34,451 bases of DNA from Sphingobacteriales bacterium (GCA_015654985.1 JAATFW010000029.1:1-34451); one strand, 5' to 3'. Counted from the stretch's first letter, positions 1 through 8,011 are shown. The notes: generated by a model not told the origin, from the sequence alone. Numbers and translations: made by a program.

Positions 1-866
1 CTTAAAGCAGTTAATACCGGAACATTCTGCTGTTTCAGCCAGGCGAGCGTCTGGTCTGAACTTCCGGCAGTTATCCTGCCATGCGGCATCATGACAACAA
101 GGTCGGGATTGATCTTTTTCAGCCATTCAAGCCGCTTTGTAGCACCTGCCATCGGATAAACATTCCAGTGCTGCTTTTCCATTGCCCTGATGATGGCATC
201 CAAATGATCCCGGTTTGAATTAAACGGACCCGGTACACTGGTGAGAAGGACTATTTTGGGCCATCCCAACCGGTGAATATGATTTTTTTCAGCATACTTT
301 GTGAAGCCTTCAGGCGAGTCGAAGGCCAGGCTCTCATCCAGATAAAAAAATACGTCTTTGGGAATTACCCGGGGAGGCGCCGGTTTTGCTGCAAACCATT
401 TTTTATGATCGAGAACAAACCGGACATATTTCAGCAGGTTTGAATAGTTTTCCGTTCCGCCATACCTGAAATAATCAGTAACCTGATCCAGGTCTTTTCC
501 TTTCAGATTAGTTACATCGAAATTAGGATTATTGGCAGTTTCAACAAAAACCGGAAGATCGGTATAGGAGGCATTCTTCAGCAAGTTAAGTTGTTCGGCA
601 TTTAGCTCCAGCCCTCTTCCAAAAACAAATACGGCATCGTAGTTCCTGATTTTACCCAGCTTTTCGACAGGAAGGCTGACTACCCGGATCATCTTTCCGC
701 TGTTGGCTTTCAGGATGCGGGAAAGCTGAAAGGAGGAATAATTAACAAAAGCAAGCCGGGTTACGCCTATATTGTTTTTATAATAACGGTAAGCGGAGAT
801 GCAGGCAACCAGTATCAGGAGCAGCCAGAGGGCCGGTTTACCGAAGCGAATGAACTGTTTTTTCAT
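1..866 (-). CDS. CobN-like chelatase, HmuS type (N-terminal part, cut by window edge)
   Basis: The reading frame opens at the ATG at 864-866 and stays open to the left edge, giving about 288 residues of a protein that normally exceeds 1,200. It begins with a short basic stretch and one hydrophobic segment (about residues 10-25), so it is probably anchored in the inner membrane. Residues such as DQVTDYFRYGGTENYSNL and a later GWPKIVLLTSVPGPFNS resemble the N-terminal part of the CobN/BchH chelatase family. In the family, CobN inserts cobalt into corrin rings; the HmuS branch in heme-uptake operons is linked to metal removal from heme. Its place downstream of a TonB receptor and a HmuY-like lipoprotein favours the HmuS-type role. 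The metal cannot be decided here because the catalytic part lies outside the window. Confidence 0.8.
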   Translation of the reverse strand, partial: MKKQFIRFGKPALWLLLILVACISAYRYYKNNIGVTRLAFVNYSSFQLSRILKANSGKMIRVVSLPVEKLGKIRNYDAVFVFGRGLELNAEQLNLLKNASYTDLPVFVETANNPNFDVTNLKGKDLDQVTDYFRYGGTENYSNLLKYVRFVLDHKKWFAAKPAPPRVIPKDVFFYLDESLAFDSPEGFTKYAEKNHIHRLGWPKIVLLTSVPGPFNSNRDHLDAIIRAMEKQHWNVYPMAGATKRLEWLKKINPDLVVMMPHGRITAGSSDQTLAWLKQQNVPVLTAL

Positions 867-877
867 GTGCTGTAAAA

Positions 878-922
878 CGGGGCAGAATAAGAGAGCCTTG
901 TTAGACCGGATACCCTGCCCCG
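878..922 (-). other. Intercistronic inverted repeat between HmuY-like gene and cobN-like gene
   Basis: CGGGGCAG (878-885) and CTGCCCCG (915-922) form a perfect GC-rich 8-bp stem with a 29-nt loop in the 72-bp gap. There is no following T run on the minus strand, so it is not a typical terminator. It could protect or separate the upstream mRNA segment, letting the lipoprotein be made in excess of the chelatase. Confidence 0.4.
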
Positions 923-938
923 CATGTTTATGTTTTAG

Positions 939-1994
939 TTACTGAAGTTCTGTGTATTCGAAGGAAGGGTAACCCACTGCGCCTGTAGAAAGGTTCTTAA
1001 AAGCAGTAAATCTGATCTTAAAGTACTTTCCTTCAGTATCTTTTACGATATAGGTTTTCCAGTCGTAAATTTTGTAATTACCCGAACTGTGGGGGGTGAG
1101 GATCTGCCGCCAGTTGCTGCCTATGGTCATGGCATCTTCCTTAAACTCAAACTTAAAGACATCAGCCTTTGTAATGATACCGTACCTGCTATTACTGCTG
1201 GCATAAAGATTAATTTCAGCATTCGGATCGTCGCTTTCTGTTAGGGCCGAAGCAGGGTTGTCGACGGCTACTGTTACGCCGTTATAACGGTTGGATACGG
1301 TTGCCGGGCTTACTACATAACTTCCGGGAGGCCCTCCCCCTGCTACGGTAGCTCCAACGAACATTAGGTCCCACTGGTTTTTATCAGGCTCTACGTCGAC
1401 TACTCCGGCAGAAAACGAATAGTAGGTGAAATTTTTAATGGTGTTTACCGGGATTTCGACGGTTTGCTCTGCCGTACCGTCGAGGTTAGCGAAGCGTAAG
1501 GTGTATTTGCCCGAGTCAAAACTTTTTATCTGGAATTTTTTAAAGCCGAGATTCGTTGCCGAGCTGGGCGGGTTGTTTCCGAGATTGACGATATAGACCA
1601 GATTCCGGCTGGTCCCGTTGTCGGCCCACTGCCCTATTGCCGTCGCGCTCAGGTCGCCGCTGGGATCGTCATAAACGAACCCGCTTGCGGGTGCAGCGGT
1701 TACAGAAGCAAAATCGGTGGTTGAAGAGACATATATAGCCGACTTCTTCCCGGTATTTACTTTAACGGCATTTCCGCCGTTGCTTTCAAAAGCAAGATCC
1801 CAGCTATTCACCGGTTTGCTGGTGACCGTTTGGGTACTTAATTTAACATACACCTGGTTCTCATAGGTGGCTCCCATTTCGATCACCTGGCTTCCCTCAA
1901 TAACGGGAGCTGTATAGGGCTTGTCTTTTTTGCAGGCAACTGCCGACAGCAACAGGCCTGCCAATAGTGCTGAATATTTTACATTTTTTTTCAT
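939..1994 (-). CDS. HmuY-like heme/metal-binding lipoprotein with two HmuY-type repeats
   Basis: 351 residues with a lipoprotein signal ending in SAVAC (Cys21), so it is probably attached to the outer membrane. The C-terminal half shows the HmuY pattern: a Tyr-Tyr-Ser-Phe strand, a WDLMF motif near residue 209, and a final YIVKDTEGKYFKIRF strand followed by a conserved Gly-Pro-Phe-Tyr end. The N-terminal half carries a second, diverged copy of the opening motif (VYVKLS, then SWDLAFES), so the protein looks like a tandem duplication. HmuY proteins bind heme and pass it to the TonB receptor HmuR. The gene lies 39 bp after the receptor gene and 72 bp before the chelatase gene, consistent with one operon. 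The ligand (heme, another porphyrin, or a metal complex) is inferred from context only. Confidence 0.82.
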   Translation of the reverse strand: MKKNVKYSALLAGLLLSAVACKKDKPYTAPVIEGSQVIEMGATYENQVYVKLSTQTVTSKPVNSWDLAFESNGGNAVKVNTGKKSAIYVSSTTDFASVTAAPASGFVYDDPSGDLSATAIGQWADNGTSRNLVYIVNLGNNPPSSATNLGFKKFQIKSFDSGKYTLRFANLDGTAEQTVEIPVNTIKNFTYYSFSAGVVDVEPDKNQWDLMFVGATVAGGGPPGSYVVSPATVSNRYNGVTVAVDNPASALTESDDPNAEINLYASSNSRYGIITKADVFKFEFKEDAMTIGSNWRQILTPHSSGNYKIYDWKTYIVKDTEGKYFKIRFTAFKNLSTGAVGYPSFEYTELQ

Positions 1995-2033
1995 TTATTT
2001 AGTGGGTTATTGTTTACTTATAATTCTATATGA

Positions 2034-4340
2034 TTACTGTTTACTTATTAAATAACTGGCCTTAATAAAAACCGACCGTCCCCAGGCAACAGGCAATGCC
2101 GTTTTGGAATCGGCCCGTGGAACCAGGCTGTCGCTCCCCTCACCGGTTTGCAATACATCGGTTACATTGAAAATATTTTTTATTCCTGCCGTAAAGAGAT
2201 AGCGTCCTGCATCAAAACCACGAGTTAAGCTCAGATCCATTAAATGACAGGCCTGCAGCGTTTTATCGGACAGCGAGCCATCTTCCTTCAGGCTGAACTG
2301 CGCCAGCGGCCCGTTATATTTGTAAAACAGGCTGAACCGGCCTATCTTCTTTACGGAATAGGCGAGGGTGGTATTTGCTTCATAGCTGTTAAAGTAACGG
2401 CCAAGCGAGTTACTTCCGCTGCGCTGAAGCAGGCCTCCGCCGAGTTGCGCCCTGAAATTATTATCATAGGAATAACCCAGGCTGAGGGTTACCCCACGGG
2501 TCCTGAAATCTGGAATATTGGCATAAGTGCGGGCCACATTAATGTTCTGCCATTCCGGCGGCAAGGTGGAACGGTCGAGCTGTACCAGTTCTATTTTATT
2601 ATCTATCAGATTAATATAAGCGAAAGGAGAAATACTGAACAGGCTCTTTCCTCCTGCCCACTGGTATCTGGCAGAAACCATATAATTATCAGCGATCTCC
2701 GGTAAAAGCGCTTCATTGCCGATAATAAAATGATTGGCATTCTTAAAGTCGTAAAACAACTCTCTTAACGAGGGGGCCCGGAAGCCTTTGGCATAGGAGG
2801 CACGAAAAGTGAGATGAGGGCCGGGAACAAACCTGACGTTCAGGGATGGAATAACCGGAAGCCGACTGTTAAGAAAGTTGATATCTTTTGGATCATACTT
2901 ATTATTCCAGGCATACCGTAAGGCGGGCTGAATTTCCAGTTTATTCATCAGCATAATCTGCCAGCTTCCGTAAATCCCTGCATCATTGATCTTTCCGGCA
3001 CTTTCAGCTACACGGTCGCCTGTGGAATTGTTCAGATTAATTTCGTATCCGGCCTGATACCCCATGTGCCCTTTGCCGGCATCACTGTTACTATAAGAAC
3101 CTCTGAAGATCCAGGATAAGAAGCGGGTATTGGAGTTTCCCAGAAAATTCCGGCTTTCGTCATGCACGTTTGTAAGATAGGTACGCGAATCGCGGTTGAA
3201 ATACTGATAGCTGTTAAGGAAGTCGATATAGGAATGGTCTCCCAGTTTTCCGTTAGCATAAAGCACTGTGTTCCAGCGGTTGGAGATGTAATCATAATCA
3301 CTTGCCGTGAGTAACTGAGTGCCTGGATCGGGCGCTCCCTTACTATGATTATCTTCGTGAAGCTGGTTATGCATCAGCCCTGCATTGATCGTTCCGAGCA
3401 TACGCGAGATCCTGAAGTTACCGAAATACTGTTCTTTGGGATTCCAGTTCAGGGAACGGTTGTCGTAAGGCCTCCCGGCCCGGTTCCCGGGAGAAGAATA
3501 TCCCGTAAACTGGTTTCTGCCCAGGTTTAACCGCAGCTTATAGCTTCCTGCACGGATCCCGGTATTTACATCGAGGTTGTACTGCCGGGCGCTTTCGTAA
3601 TAGGTATTTATTCCTGCCTGAAATTTCCCGGCATCCAGATCCCGGCTTACTATATTGATCGTTCCGGCAAGGGCATTGGTGCCGTACTGAACACTTAAAG
3701 GGCCTTCCACGATTTCGACACGTTCGGTGTTGTTCAGGTTAAACAGGCCCAGATCGAATTCATCCCCTGCACTCCCAACCACCGGAACTCCGTCTAAAAG
3801 GACTTTAACGTTCTGTCCGCTGATTCCCTGTAAGATCAGCGTGTTGCCGAGAACATTATCCGACATGACCCGGGCATTCAGCTCATTCATCATCAGGTCT
3901 CCAAGACTAACAGCTCCCCGGCTCCTGATCCGTTCCCTGTCGAGCACCTTTACATTATACAGGCTCTTTTCGGCAGATACCGGCCGGTATTGACCGGCGA
4001 TCACCACTTCCTGTAAAGCATTCGGTGCGGACTTCAGGATATATACTTTATCGGAGACAATTGCAAGCGTATCGTGAGCAGGCATATAGCCCATGTGACT
4101 GATGGTTAATGCCGACCGGCCTTTAAGCTTATAAAAAGCCGCTCCGTCTTTCCCGGTTATTATTGTTTGCACGGTCCCTGAAATCAGATCAGTGATCACA
4201 ATGGTTGCGGAGGGTAAATTATCTTCGGGGCTGCGTACTGTAATACGGGCCGTTTGGGCAAAGCATGTTATTGATATAAACAGCATCAGAGAAAAGCATA
4301 ATACATACCTGCTTTTCCCCTTAGCTAAAGCATCGGGCAT
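2034..4340 (-). CDS. TonB-dependent outer-membrane receptor (HmuR-like)
   Basis: 768 residues. A signal peptide (about 1-29, ending CFAQ) precedes a carboxypeptidase-regulatory-like domain (about 30-110), a plug domain (about 115-235, with LLDGVPVVG and a VEIVEGPLSVQYGTNALAG segment) and a 22-strand-type barrel to the C-terminus. The barrel contains FRAPSLRELFYDF and, shortly after, NEALLPE. These match the FRAP and NPxL positions typical of heme and siderophore receptors, although the Asn-Pro is changed to Asn-Glu. It would take up a scarce complex across the outer membrane using TonB energy. It lies between a small membrane-protein gene (77 bp upstream) and a HmuY-like gene (39 bp downstream). 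An 11-bp direct repeat, TGTTTACTTAT, flanks its 3' end (2011-2021 and 2038-2048) with no clear role. Confidence 0.88.
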   Translation of the reverse strand: MPDALAKGKSRYVLCFSLMLFISITCFAQTARITVRSPEDNLPSATIVITDLISGTVQTIITGKDGAAFYKLKGRSALTISHMGYMPAHDTLAIVSDKVYILKSAPNALQEVVIAGQYRPVSAEKSLYNVKVLDRERIRSRGAVSLGDLMMNELNARVMSDNVLGNTLILQGISGQNVKVLLDGVPVVGSAGDEFDLGLFNLNNTERVEIVEGPLSVQYGTNALAGTINIVSRDLDAGKFQAGINTYYESARQYNLDVNTGIRAGSYKLRLNLGRNQFTGYSSPGNRAGRPYDNRSLNWNPKEQYFGNFRISRMLGTINAGLMHNQLHEDNHSKGAPDPGTQLLTASDYDYISNRWNTVLYANGKLGDHSYIDFLNSYQYFNRDSRTYLTNVHDESRNFLGNSNTRFLSWIFRGSYSNSDAGKGHMGYQAGYEINLNNSTGDRVAESAGKINDAGIYGSWQIMLMNKLEIQPALRYAWNNKYDPKDINFLNSRLPVIPSLNVRFVPGPHLTFRASYAKGFRAPSLRELFYDFKNANHFIIGNEALLPEIADNYMVSARYQWAGGKSLFSISPFAYINLIDNKIELVQLDRSTLPPEWQNINVARTYANIPDFRTRGVTLSLGYSYDNNFRAQLGGGLLQRSGSNSLGRYFNSYEANTTLAYSVKKIGRFSLFYKYNGPLAQFSLKEDGSLSDKTLQACHLMDLSLTRGFDAGRYLFTAGIKNIFNVTDVLQTGEGSDSLVPRADSKTALPVAWGRSVFIKASYLISKQ

Positions 4341-4417
4341 AAGATTTTAAGAATAAATTTTAAAACTGGACTACCGGCTTCTTACCCGGAAAACAGGCAA
4401 AGCCACACATTGAGAAA

Positions 4418-4747
4418 CTAAATGATGGCGGGAGGGCCTTTATTTGTCCAGGAGACCAGGGAAACTTTAACAGGAACCGGGGAACTTTCCAGGGTGAGGA
4501 TCACGGCGCAGCCCGACCAGAACGCCAATACAAGAGGGTGCCAGTAATTTAAATGCCGGCTCTGCTGGTTGGCGGTAAAGTCGCATACGGCACATTTAAC
4601 TGTATAAGAATGTACACTGGCAGAAGGATCCTTCCCCGAAAGAGCAAGGGCATCCTGATCATGCTGATGAAGGGCCTGTATCAGAGGAACAGCACAGAAA
4701 ACCGCCAGTAAAAGCAAGGAAACCAACTGATATACCCTGTTCTTCAT
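4418..4747 (-). CDS. Small His/Cys-containing membrane or periplasmic protein, first gene of uptake operon
   Basis: 109 residues; I do not recognise a characterised family. Residues 8-25 are strongly hydrophobic and could be a signal or membrane anchor. Right after it come HQHDQD (27-32) and a CAVC pair (Cys52, Cys55), followed by a second hydrophobic stretch (about 69-87) and a C-terminus ending NKGPPAII. The clustered His and Cys suggest metal or heme contact. Small proteins of this kind, ending in a GPP motif, occur just ahead of TonB receptors in Bacteroidota. It starts 27 bp from a promoter-overlapping palindrome pair and precedes the receptor gene by 77 bp, so it is the first gene of the operon. 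A DUF2946-like relationship is possible but not shown. Confidence 0.65.
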   Translation of the reverse strand: MKNRVYQLVSLLLLAVFCAVPLIQALHQHDQDALALSGKDPSASVHSYTVKCAVCDFTANQQSRHLNYWHPLVLAFWSGCAVILTLESSPVPVKVSLVSWTNKGPPAII

Positions 4748-4773
4748 TCTTATTAAATATATTTCTTTTTTAT

Positions 4774-4790
4774 ATGCAGCAAAGTTGCAT
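4774..4790. promoter_or_regulatory. Candidate Fur/Zur-type operator, site 1
   Basis: ATGCAGCAAAGTTGCAT is a 17-bp near-palindrome centred at 4782, with one mismatched pair besides the central base. It overlaps the predicted -7 element of the leftward promoter. It shares the pattern ATGCARC-NNN-RTTGCAT with two other sites in the window. Fur-family repressors typically use such AT-flanked dyads overlapping the promoter; the identity of the regulator is inferred. Confidence 0.55.
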
Positions 4791-4810
4791 TATTTTTAAT
4801 AATATTGCAA
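4780..4810 (-). promoter_or_regulatory. Predicted promoter of the TonB/HmuY/CobN-like operon
   Basis: Read on the minus strand, TTG (4808-4810) lies 20 nt upstream of CAACTTTG (4780-4787). This resembles the Bacteroidota promoter form TTTG-N19-21-TAnnTTTG with one substitution in the -7 box. One palindrome overlaps each element, which is the classic layout for repression. Confidence 0.4.
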
Positions 4811-4822
4811 CAGTGATGCAAT
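4804..4822. promoter_or_regulatory. Candidate Fur/Zur-type operator, site 2
   Basis: ATTGCAACAGTGATGCAAT is a 19-bp palindrome centred at 4813 with a single mismatched pair. It overlaps the predicted -33 element and is 31 bp, about three helical turns, from site 1. It also lies 29 bp upstream of the lgt start, so lgt expression could be touched by the same regulator. Confidence 0.6.
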
Positions 4823-4850
4823 TATAATTATTTTTTATTTGATTAATGAT

Positions 4851-5687
4851 ATGCTGTCTTTTATTCACTGGAATATTGATCCTGTTATTTTCCATGCCGG
4901 ATCCTTCTCCTTAAGGTATTATACGCTGCTGTTTATGCTTGCGTTTTATGCCAGTTACCTCATCATGGCAAAGATTTACAGGAAGGCAAACGTCCCCCTG
5001 AACTTACTGGATAAGTTAACTGTCTATATTATTCTGGCAACAATAGCCGGGGCAAGGCTGGGACATTGCCTGTTCTACGGCTTTGATTATTATAAAGAAC
5101 ACATTGCAGAAATATTTCTTCCCTTTCATTTCAGCAATGGAACGTTTGTATTAACAGGTTACCAGGGTCTGGCCAGTCATGGGGGTGTTGCCGGAATATT
5201 GATCGCCGTGTTTTTATACTGCCGGAAGTATAGAACAGCTATGTTCTGGCTGTTAGACCGGCTTTCTGTGGTGGCAGCGCTGTCGGGATGTTTTATCCGC
5301 ATCGGCAACCTGTTTAACTCTGAGATCACCGGCCGGGCCACTGATGTTCCCTGGGCTTTTATTTTTGTAAGGGAGGATCTGATTCCGCGTCATCCGGCTC
5401 AGTTATACGAGTCGCTGTCTTATTTACTTATTTTCTTTTTGCTCGCAAGGCTTTATAAAAGCAAGGCCCGCGTATTACAGCCCGGATTCATGTTTGGTTT
5501 ATTTCTGATCCTGGTATTCGGTGCCCGTTTTGCAATTGAATTTCTGAAAGAAAACCAGGAAGCCTTTGAAAGTAAGCTTCCCCTTAATATGGGCCAGCTA
5601 TTAAGTTTACCATTAATCGGCTATGGAATCTGGCTGGTAACTATAAAAAGCAGGGTTGCACCTAAACGGAACATCATTGTTTTTTAA
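4851..5687 (+). CDS. lgt: Phosphatidylglycerol-prolipoprotein diacylglyceryl transferase
   Basis: 278 residues from the ATG at 4851. An upstream in-frame TTG at 4839 would add four residues, but family members begin near an ML(S/N)-I-W motif, so the ATG is preferred. Lgt transfers diacylglycerol from phosphatidylglycerol to the lipobox cysteine of prolipoproteins, in the inner membrane. The sequence has about seven hydrophobic segments and the family signatures: GARLGHCLFY, a SHGGVAG loop, IRIGNLFNSEITGR and HPAQLYESL. Its length is usual. It is divergent from the uptake operon and converges on the MerC-like gene, with their stop codons overlapping by two bases. Many lipoproteins encoded in this window (HmuY-like, two SusD proteins, the beta-helix protein) would be its substrates, but this is a general housekeeping link. 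Confidence 0.95.
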   Translation: MLSFIHWNIDPVIFHAGSFSLRYYTLLFMLAFYASYLIMAKIYRKANVPLNLLDKLTVYIILATIAGARLGHCLFYGFDYYKEHIAEIFLPFHFSNGTFVLTGYQGLASHGGVAGILIAVFLYCRKYRTAMFWLLDRLSVVAALSGCFIRIGNLFNSEITGRATDVPWAFIFVREDLIPRHPAQLYESLSYLLIFFLLARLYKSKARVLQPGFMFGLFLILVFGARFAIEFLKENQEAFESKLPLNMGQLLSLPLIGYGIWLVTIKSRVAPKRNIIVF

Positions 5688-6070
5688 TGCTTATGAACAG
5701 TACACCGCGTAAAACGCCAGTTTATTAAGTGAGCTGCGGCTATGGTAAGACCTCCTGCAGGAACCACAATTGCCTCAGACACTTTAAGAACCGGGAGGTG
5801 GCCCGCAGCAATCATAGAAAACCCAAGCAGAAGAATAAGTAAGGGGAGAATTTTTTTGTGATGCATAAAAGACATACCAAGAGAAAGAGATCCGATCAGA
5901 AGGGCAATTCCAATCATCATCAGTTCGACCCACCCTGCGGCAAGAAATTCCAACCCCCAAAGGGGCAATACAGTAATAAGCAGTGGAACAGCCGCACAAT
6001 GTATGGCACACAGGGTAGAAGCAGTCATGCCGGCATTATCCAGCCTGTAAGTGATCTTTTGAATTTTCAT
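5684..6070 (-). CDS. MerC-like inner-membrane protein
   Basis: 128 residues from the ATG at 6068-6070; an upstream in-frame ATG at 6103 would add 11 residues but falls inside the palindrome, so the shorter start is chosen. The N-terminus has the MerC motif TLCAIHCAAVPLL (Cys21, His24, Cys25), followed by about four hydrophobic segments and a His-containing loop (MHHKK). MerC proteins of mercury operons move Hg(II) across the inner membrane. In Bacteroidota single MerC-domain genes occur without other mer genes and often near metal-responsive regulators, so a role in zinc or iron homeostasis is more likely here. No merA, merT or merR is nearby. A palindrome matching the two ahead of the TonB operon ends 16 bp from its start codon. 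Confidence 0.8.
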   Translation of the reverse strand: MKIQKITYRLDNAGMTASTLCAIHCAAVPLLITVLPLWGLEFLAAGWVELMMIGIALLIGSLSLGMSFMHHKKILPLLILLLGFSMIAAGHLPVLKVSEAIVVPAGGLTIAAAHLINWRFTRCTVHKH

Positions 6071-6085
6071 CCGGCAAAAATAATA

Positions 6086-6104
6086 AATGCAACCAAATTG
6101 CATT
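6086..6104. promoter_or_regulatory. Candidate Fur/Zur-type operator, site 3 (upstream of MerC-like gene)
   Basis: AATGCAACCAAATTGCATT is a dyad centred at 6095 with eight paired positions per arm out of nine plus central mismatches. It matches sites 1 and 2 in the TGCA..TGCA spacing. Placed immediately before the MerC-like start, it suggests shared control. Confidence 0.55.
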
Positions 6105-6170
6105 AATATTATTTATTTATATTTACAACATTATTACAAAAAAAATCAGAACGCATCAATTACAGTGAGT

Positions 6171-6407
6171 ATGTGTAATACTGCTGCTGTACTGCTCTCC
6201 CGTTATTTGTTCCGTCCTAAACGACAGGCCATCCATAAGTTTTTACTGGATGGCAGTATGGCTTATCACTGTACATTTGATTGTGTACATCATATTGACT
6301 TACATCATGCACCGGTGCCACCGAAACTTCCATTGAAACTTTCCGGGTCCGCAAACAGTATAAAGAGCTGGGAGAAAAGTAAAAGGATCATTAACCCTTT
6401 AATATAG
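6171..6407 (+). CDS. Possible small Cys/His-rich protein upstream of the histidine kinase
   Basis: An open frame from ATG 6171 encodes 78 residues and ends three bases before the kinase ATG, a spacing that would allow translational coupling. It contains YHCTFDCVHHIDLHH, an unusually dense Cys/His cluster. There is no signal peptide or recognisable domain, no clear ribosome binding site, and a hairpin (6228-6254) lies inside it. It may be untranslated leader. I list it because of the spacing and the cluster, with low confidence. The rest of the 6105-6410 gap is AT-rich and shows nothing else. Confidence 0.2.
   Translation: MCNTAAVLLSRYLFRPKRQAIHKFLLDGSMAYHCTFDCVHHIDLHHAPVPPKLPLKLSGSANSIKSWEKSKRIINPLI
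6228..6254 (+). other. Perfect inverted repeat in the kinase leader
   Basis: GCCATCCA (6228-6235) and TGGATGGC (6247-6254) pair perfectly around an 11-nt loop. There is no T run after it. It may be a transcript stem-loop or an operator for the kinase gene about 160 bp downstream. Confidence 0.4.
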
Positions 6408-6410
6408 AAT

Positions 6411-7946
6411 ATGCATAAAAGAGTAGCGGGTTCCCGGCAGCGGGAAAGTCTGGAAATAAACTATAAAGGGATATTAAATTCTGTTGAAGAAGGAATCTTT
6501 GCCCTGGATGAGCGTGGAGTTTGCATATACTGTAACCCGGCAAGTCGCCGCATTCTCGGATACAAAAAAGAGGAGGACTTTCTTGGTAAACGGCTTCACT
6601 CCATTCTCCACTTCGCTCATCCTGACGGAAGCTCTTACCCGGAAAGTGAATGTAAAATATTGCAGGCTATCCTGACAGGAAAATATGAATCGGTAAATAG
6701 CGAAGTATTCTGGAATGCTGATGGGGCTCCGGTACCGGTTACTTATTCATGTTTTCCACAGACAAAAAATGGCCGTATTGCCGGATCGGTGATCAGCTTC
6801 TCTGATCTCTCTAACCAGAAACTACAGCAGAAAAAGCTGGAGGCCAGCGAAGCCAAATATCGCAATATCTTTAAGAATGCAAACGCCGGAATTATCTACG
6901 TGAACGAATCAGGCTATACCGTTTCAGCCAATCTTTTTTTCCAGACCCTTCTTCTGTACTCCCTGAAAGAACTGCAGGAGTTACATTACTCTGAATTTAC
7001 AGTTAAAGAAGATTTTGAAAAGGAAGTTCTCTTAAGGAAAGAACTGCATGAGGGAAAAAGGGATGAATATAAAATCGAAAAAAGGTATATCCGCAAAGAC
7101 GGCAATATAATATGGGTAAGCTCTGGTGTATCAGCTTTCCGCGAACAACCCGCTTCCCCGCTGTCTTATGTAGCTGTGATACATGATATATCGGATCGTA
7201 AGGACTTTGAGAGAAAACTGACAGAAAGCAATGCCACTAAAGATAAATTCTTTTCAATCATAGCCCATGACCTTCGCAACCCTGTTGGTTCACTGAAAAC
7301 GATCAGCGAATTACTGAATCGGGATCTGAGAGCCGGAGACATGAACGGAGCCGCAGAAATGGCCGGACTGCTGGGCAAACAGATCACTAATACTCTCGAA
7401 CTCCTGAATGATCTGCTTGAATGGAGCGGGGCTCAGGCCGAAAAAATAACATTTTCACCGGTTCCATTAAGAGTAAAAGATGTTTTTGAAGAACGGGCGG
7501 CCTATCACCAGGTACAGGCAGGCAACAAACAACTTACTATCAAATTCACTGCAGATGAATCGTTAATGGTTTATGCGGATTTACACATGCTTAATACAAT
7601 CCTGCGGAACCTGATCACCAATGCTATTAAATTCAGTTATGAAAACGGACTGATATGGTTAGATGCAGAAAAAGAAACAGATGAAATGATCAGCATTAGT
7701 GTTCAGGATCAGGGCACCGGCATTCCCCCGCCTGTACAGGAGAAACTCTTTCTTCCCGGTACCAAATACAGTACTCCGGGAACGTGGAGCGAAAACGGCA
7801 CCGGGCTGGGACTGATGCTCTGCAAAGAATTTGTAGGAAAACATGGAGGAGAAATCCGGATAAAAAGTGCGGAAGGAGCAGGAAGCCGTATTACGTTCAC
7901 ACTTCCCGTAAGCAAGAGCAATCCCGGTGAAAGAGAGATATTCTAA
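6411..7946 (+). CDS. PAS-domain sensor histidine kinase
   Basis: 511 residues, no signal peptide or membrane segment, so likely cytoplasmic. Two PAS domains (about 17-135 and 143-265) precede a HisKA dimerisation domain with the phospho-acceptor His286 in FFSIIAHDLRNPVGSL, and a HATPase domain with an N box (LRNLITNAIKFS), a G1 box (DQGTGIP) and a G2 box (GTGLGLMLCKEF). It is complete and should autophosphorylate. No response regulator is adjacent and there is no receiver domain, so its partner is elsewhere. The next gene, 65 bp downstream, is a multi-PAS protein with only an acceptor domain; the two probably form an operon. The signal sensed is unknown. Confidence 0.9.
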   Translation: MHKRVAGSRQRESLEINYKGILNSVEEGIFALDERGVCIYCNPASRRILGYKKEEDFLGKRLHSILHFAHPDGSSYPESECKILQAILTGKYESVNSEVFWNADGAPVPVTYSCFPQTKNGRIAGSVISFSDLSNQKLQQKKLEASEAKYRNIFKNANAGIIYVNESGYTVSANLFFQTLLLYSLKELQELHYSEFTVKEDFEKEVLLRKELHEGKRDEYKIEKRYIRKDGNIIWVSSGVSAFREQPASPLSYVAVIHDISDRKDFERKLTESNATKDKFFSIIAHDLRNPVGSLKTISELLNRDLRAGDMNGAAEMAGLLGKQITNTLELLNDLLEWSGAQAEKITFSPVPLRVKDVFEERAAYHQVQAGNKQLTIKFTADESLMVYADLHMLNTILRNLITNAIKFSYENGLIWLDAEKETDEMISISVQDQGTGIPPPVQEKLFLPGTKYSTPGTWSENGTGLGLMLCKEFVGKHGGEIRIKSAEGAGSRITFTLPVSKSNPGEREIF

Positions 7947-8011
7947 AACTTTAAAACAGGCGATAAGTTGGTATATAACCAACCCTGTATAAGCCTTTAA
8001 TCTAATTACCG

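Noticed and set aside
2011-2048. 11-bp direct repeat TGTTTACTTAT around the receptor stop
   Set aside because: Short and AT-rich, one copy is partly coding; no regulatory logic apparent.
2244-2705. 153-codon plus-strand frame opposite the TonB receptor
   Set aside because: Antisense to conserved barrel sequence; composition typical of a mirror frame.
5684-6070. Mercury-resistance operon
   Set aside because: Only a MerC-like gene is present; no merA, merT, merP or merR nearby, and the upstream dyad matches a different regulon.
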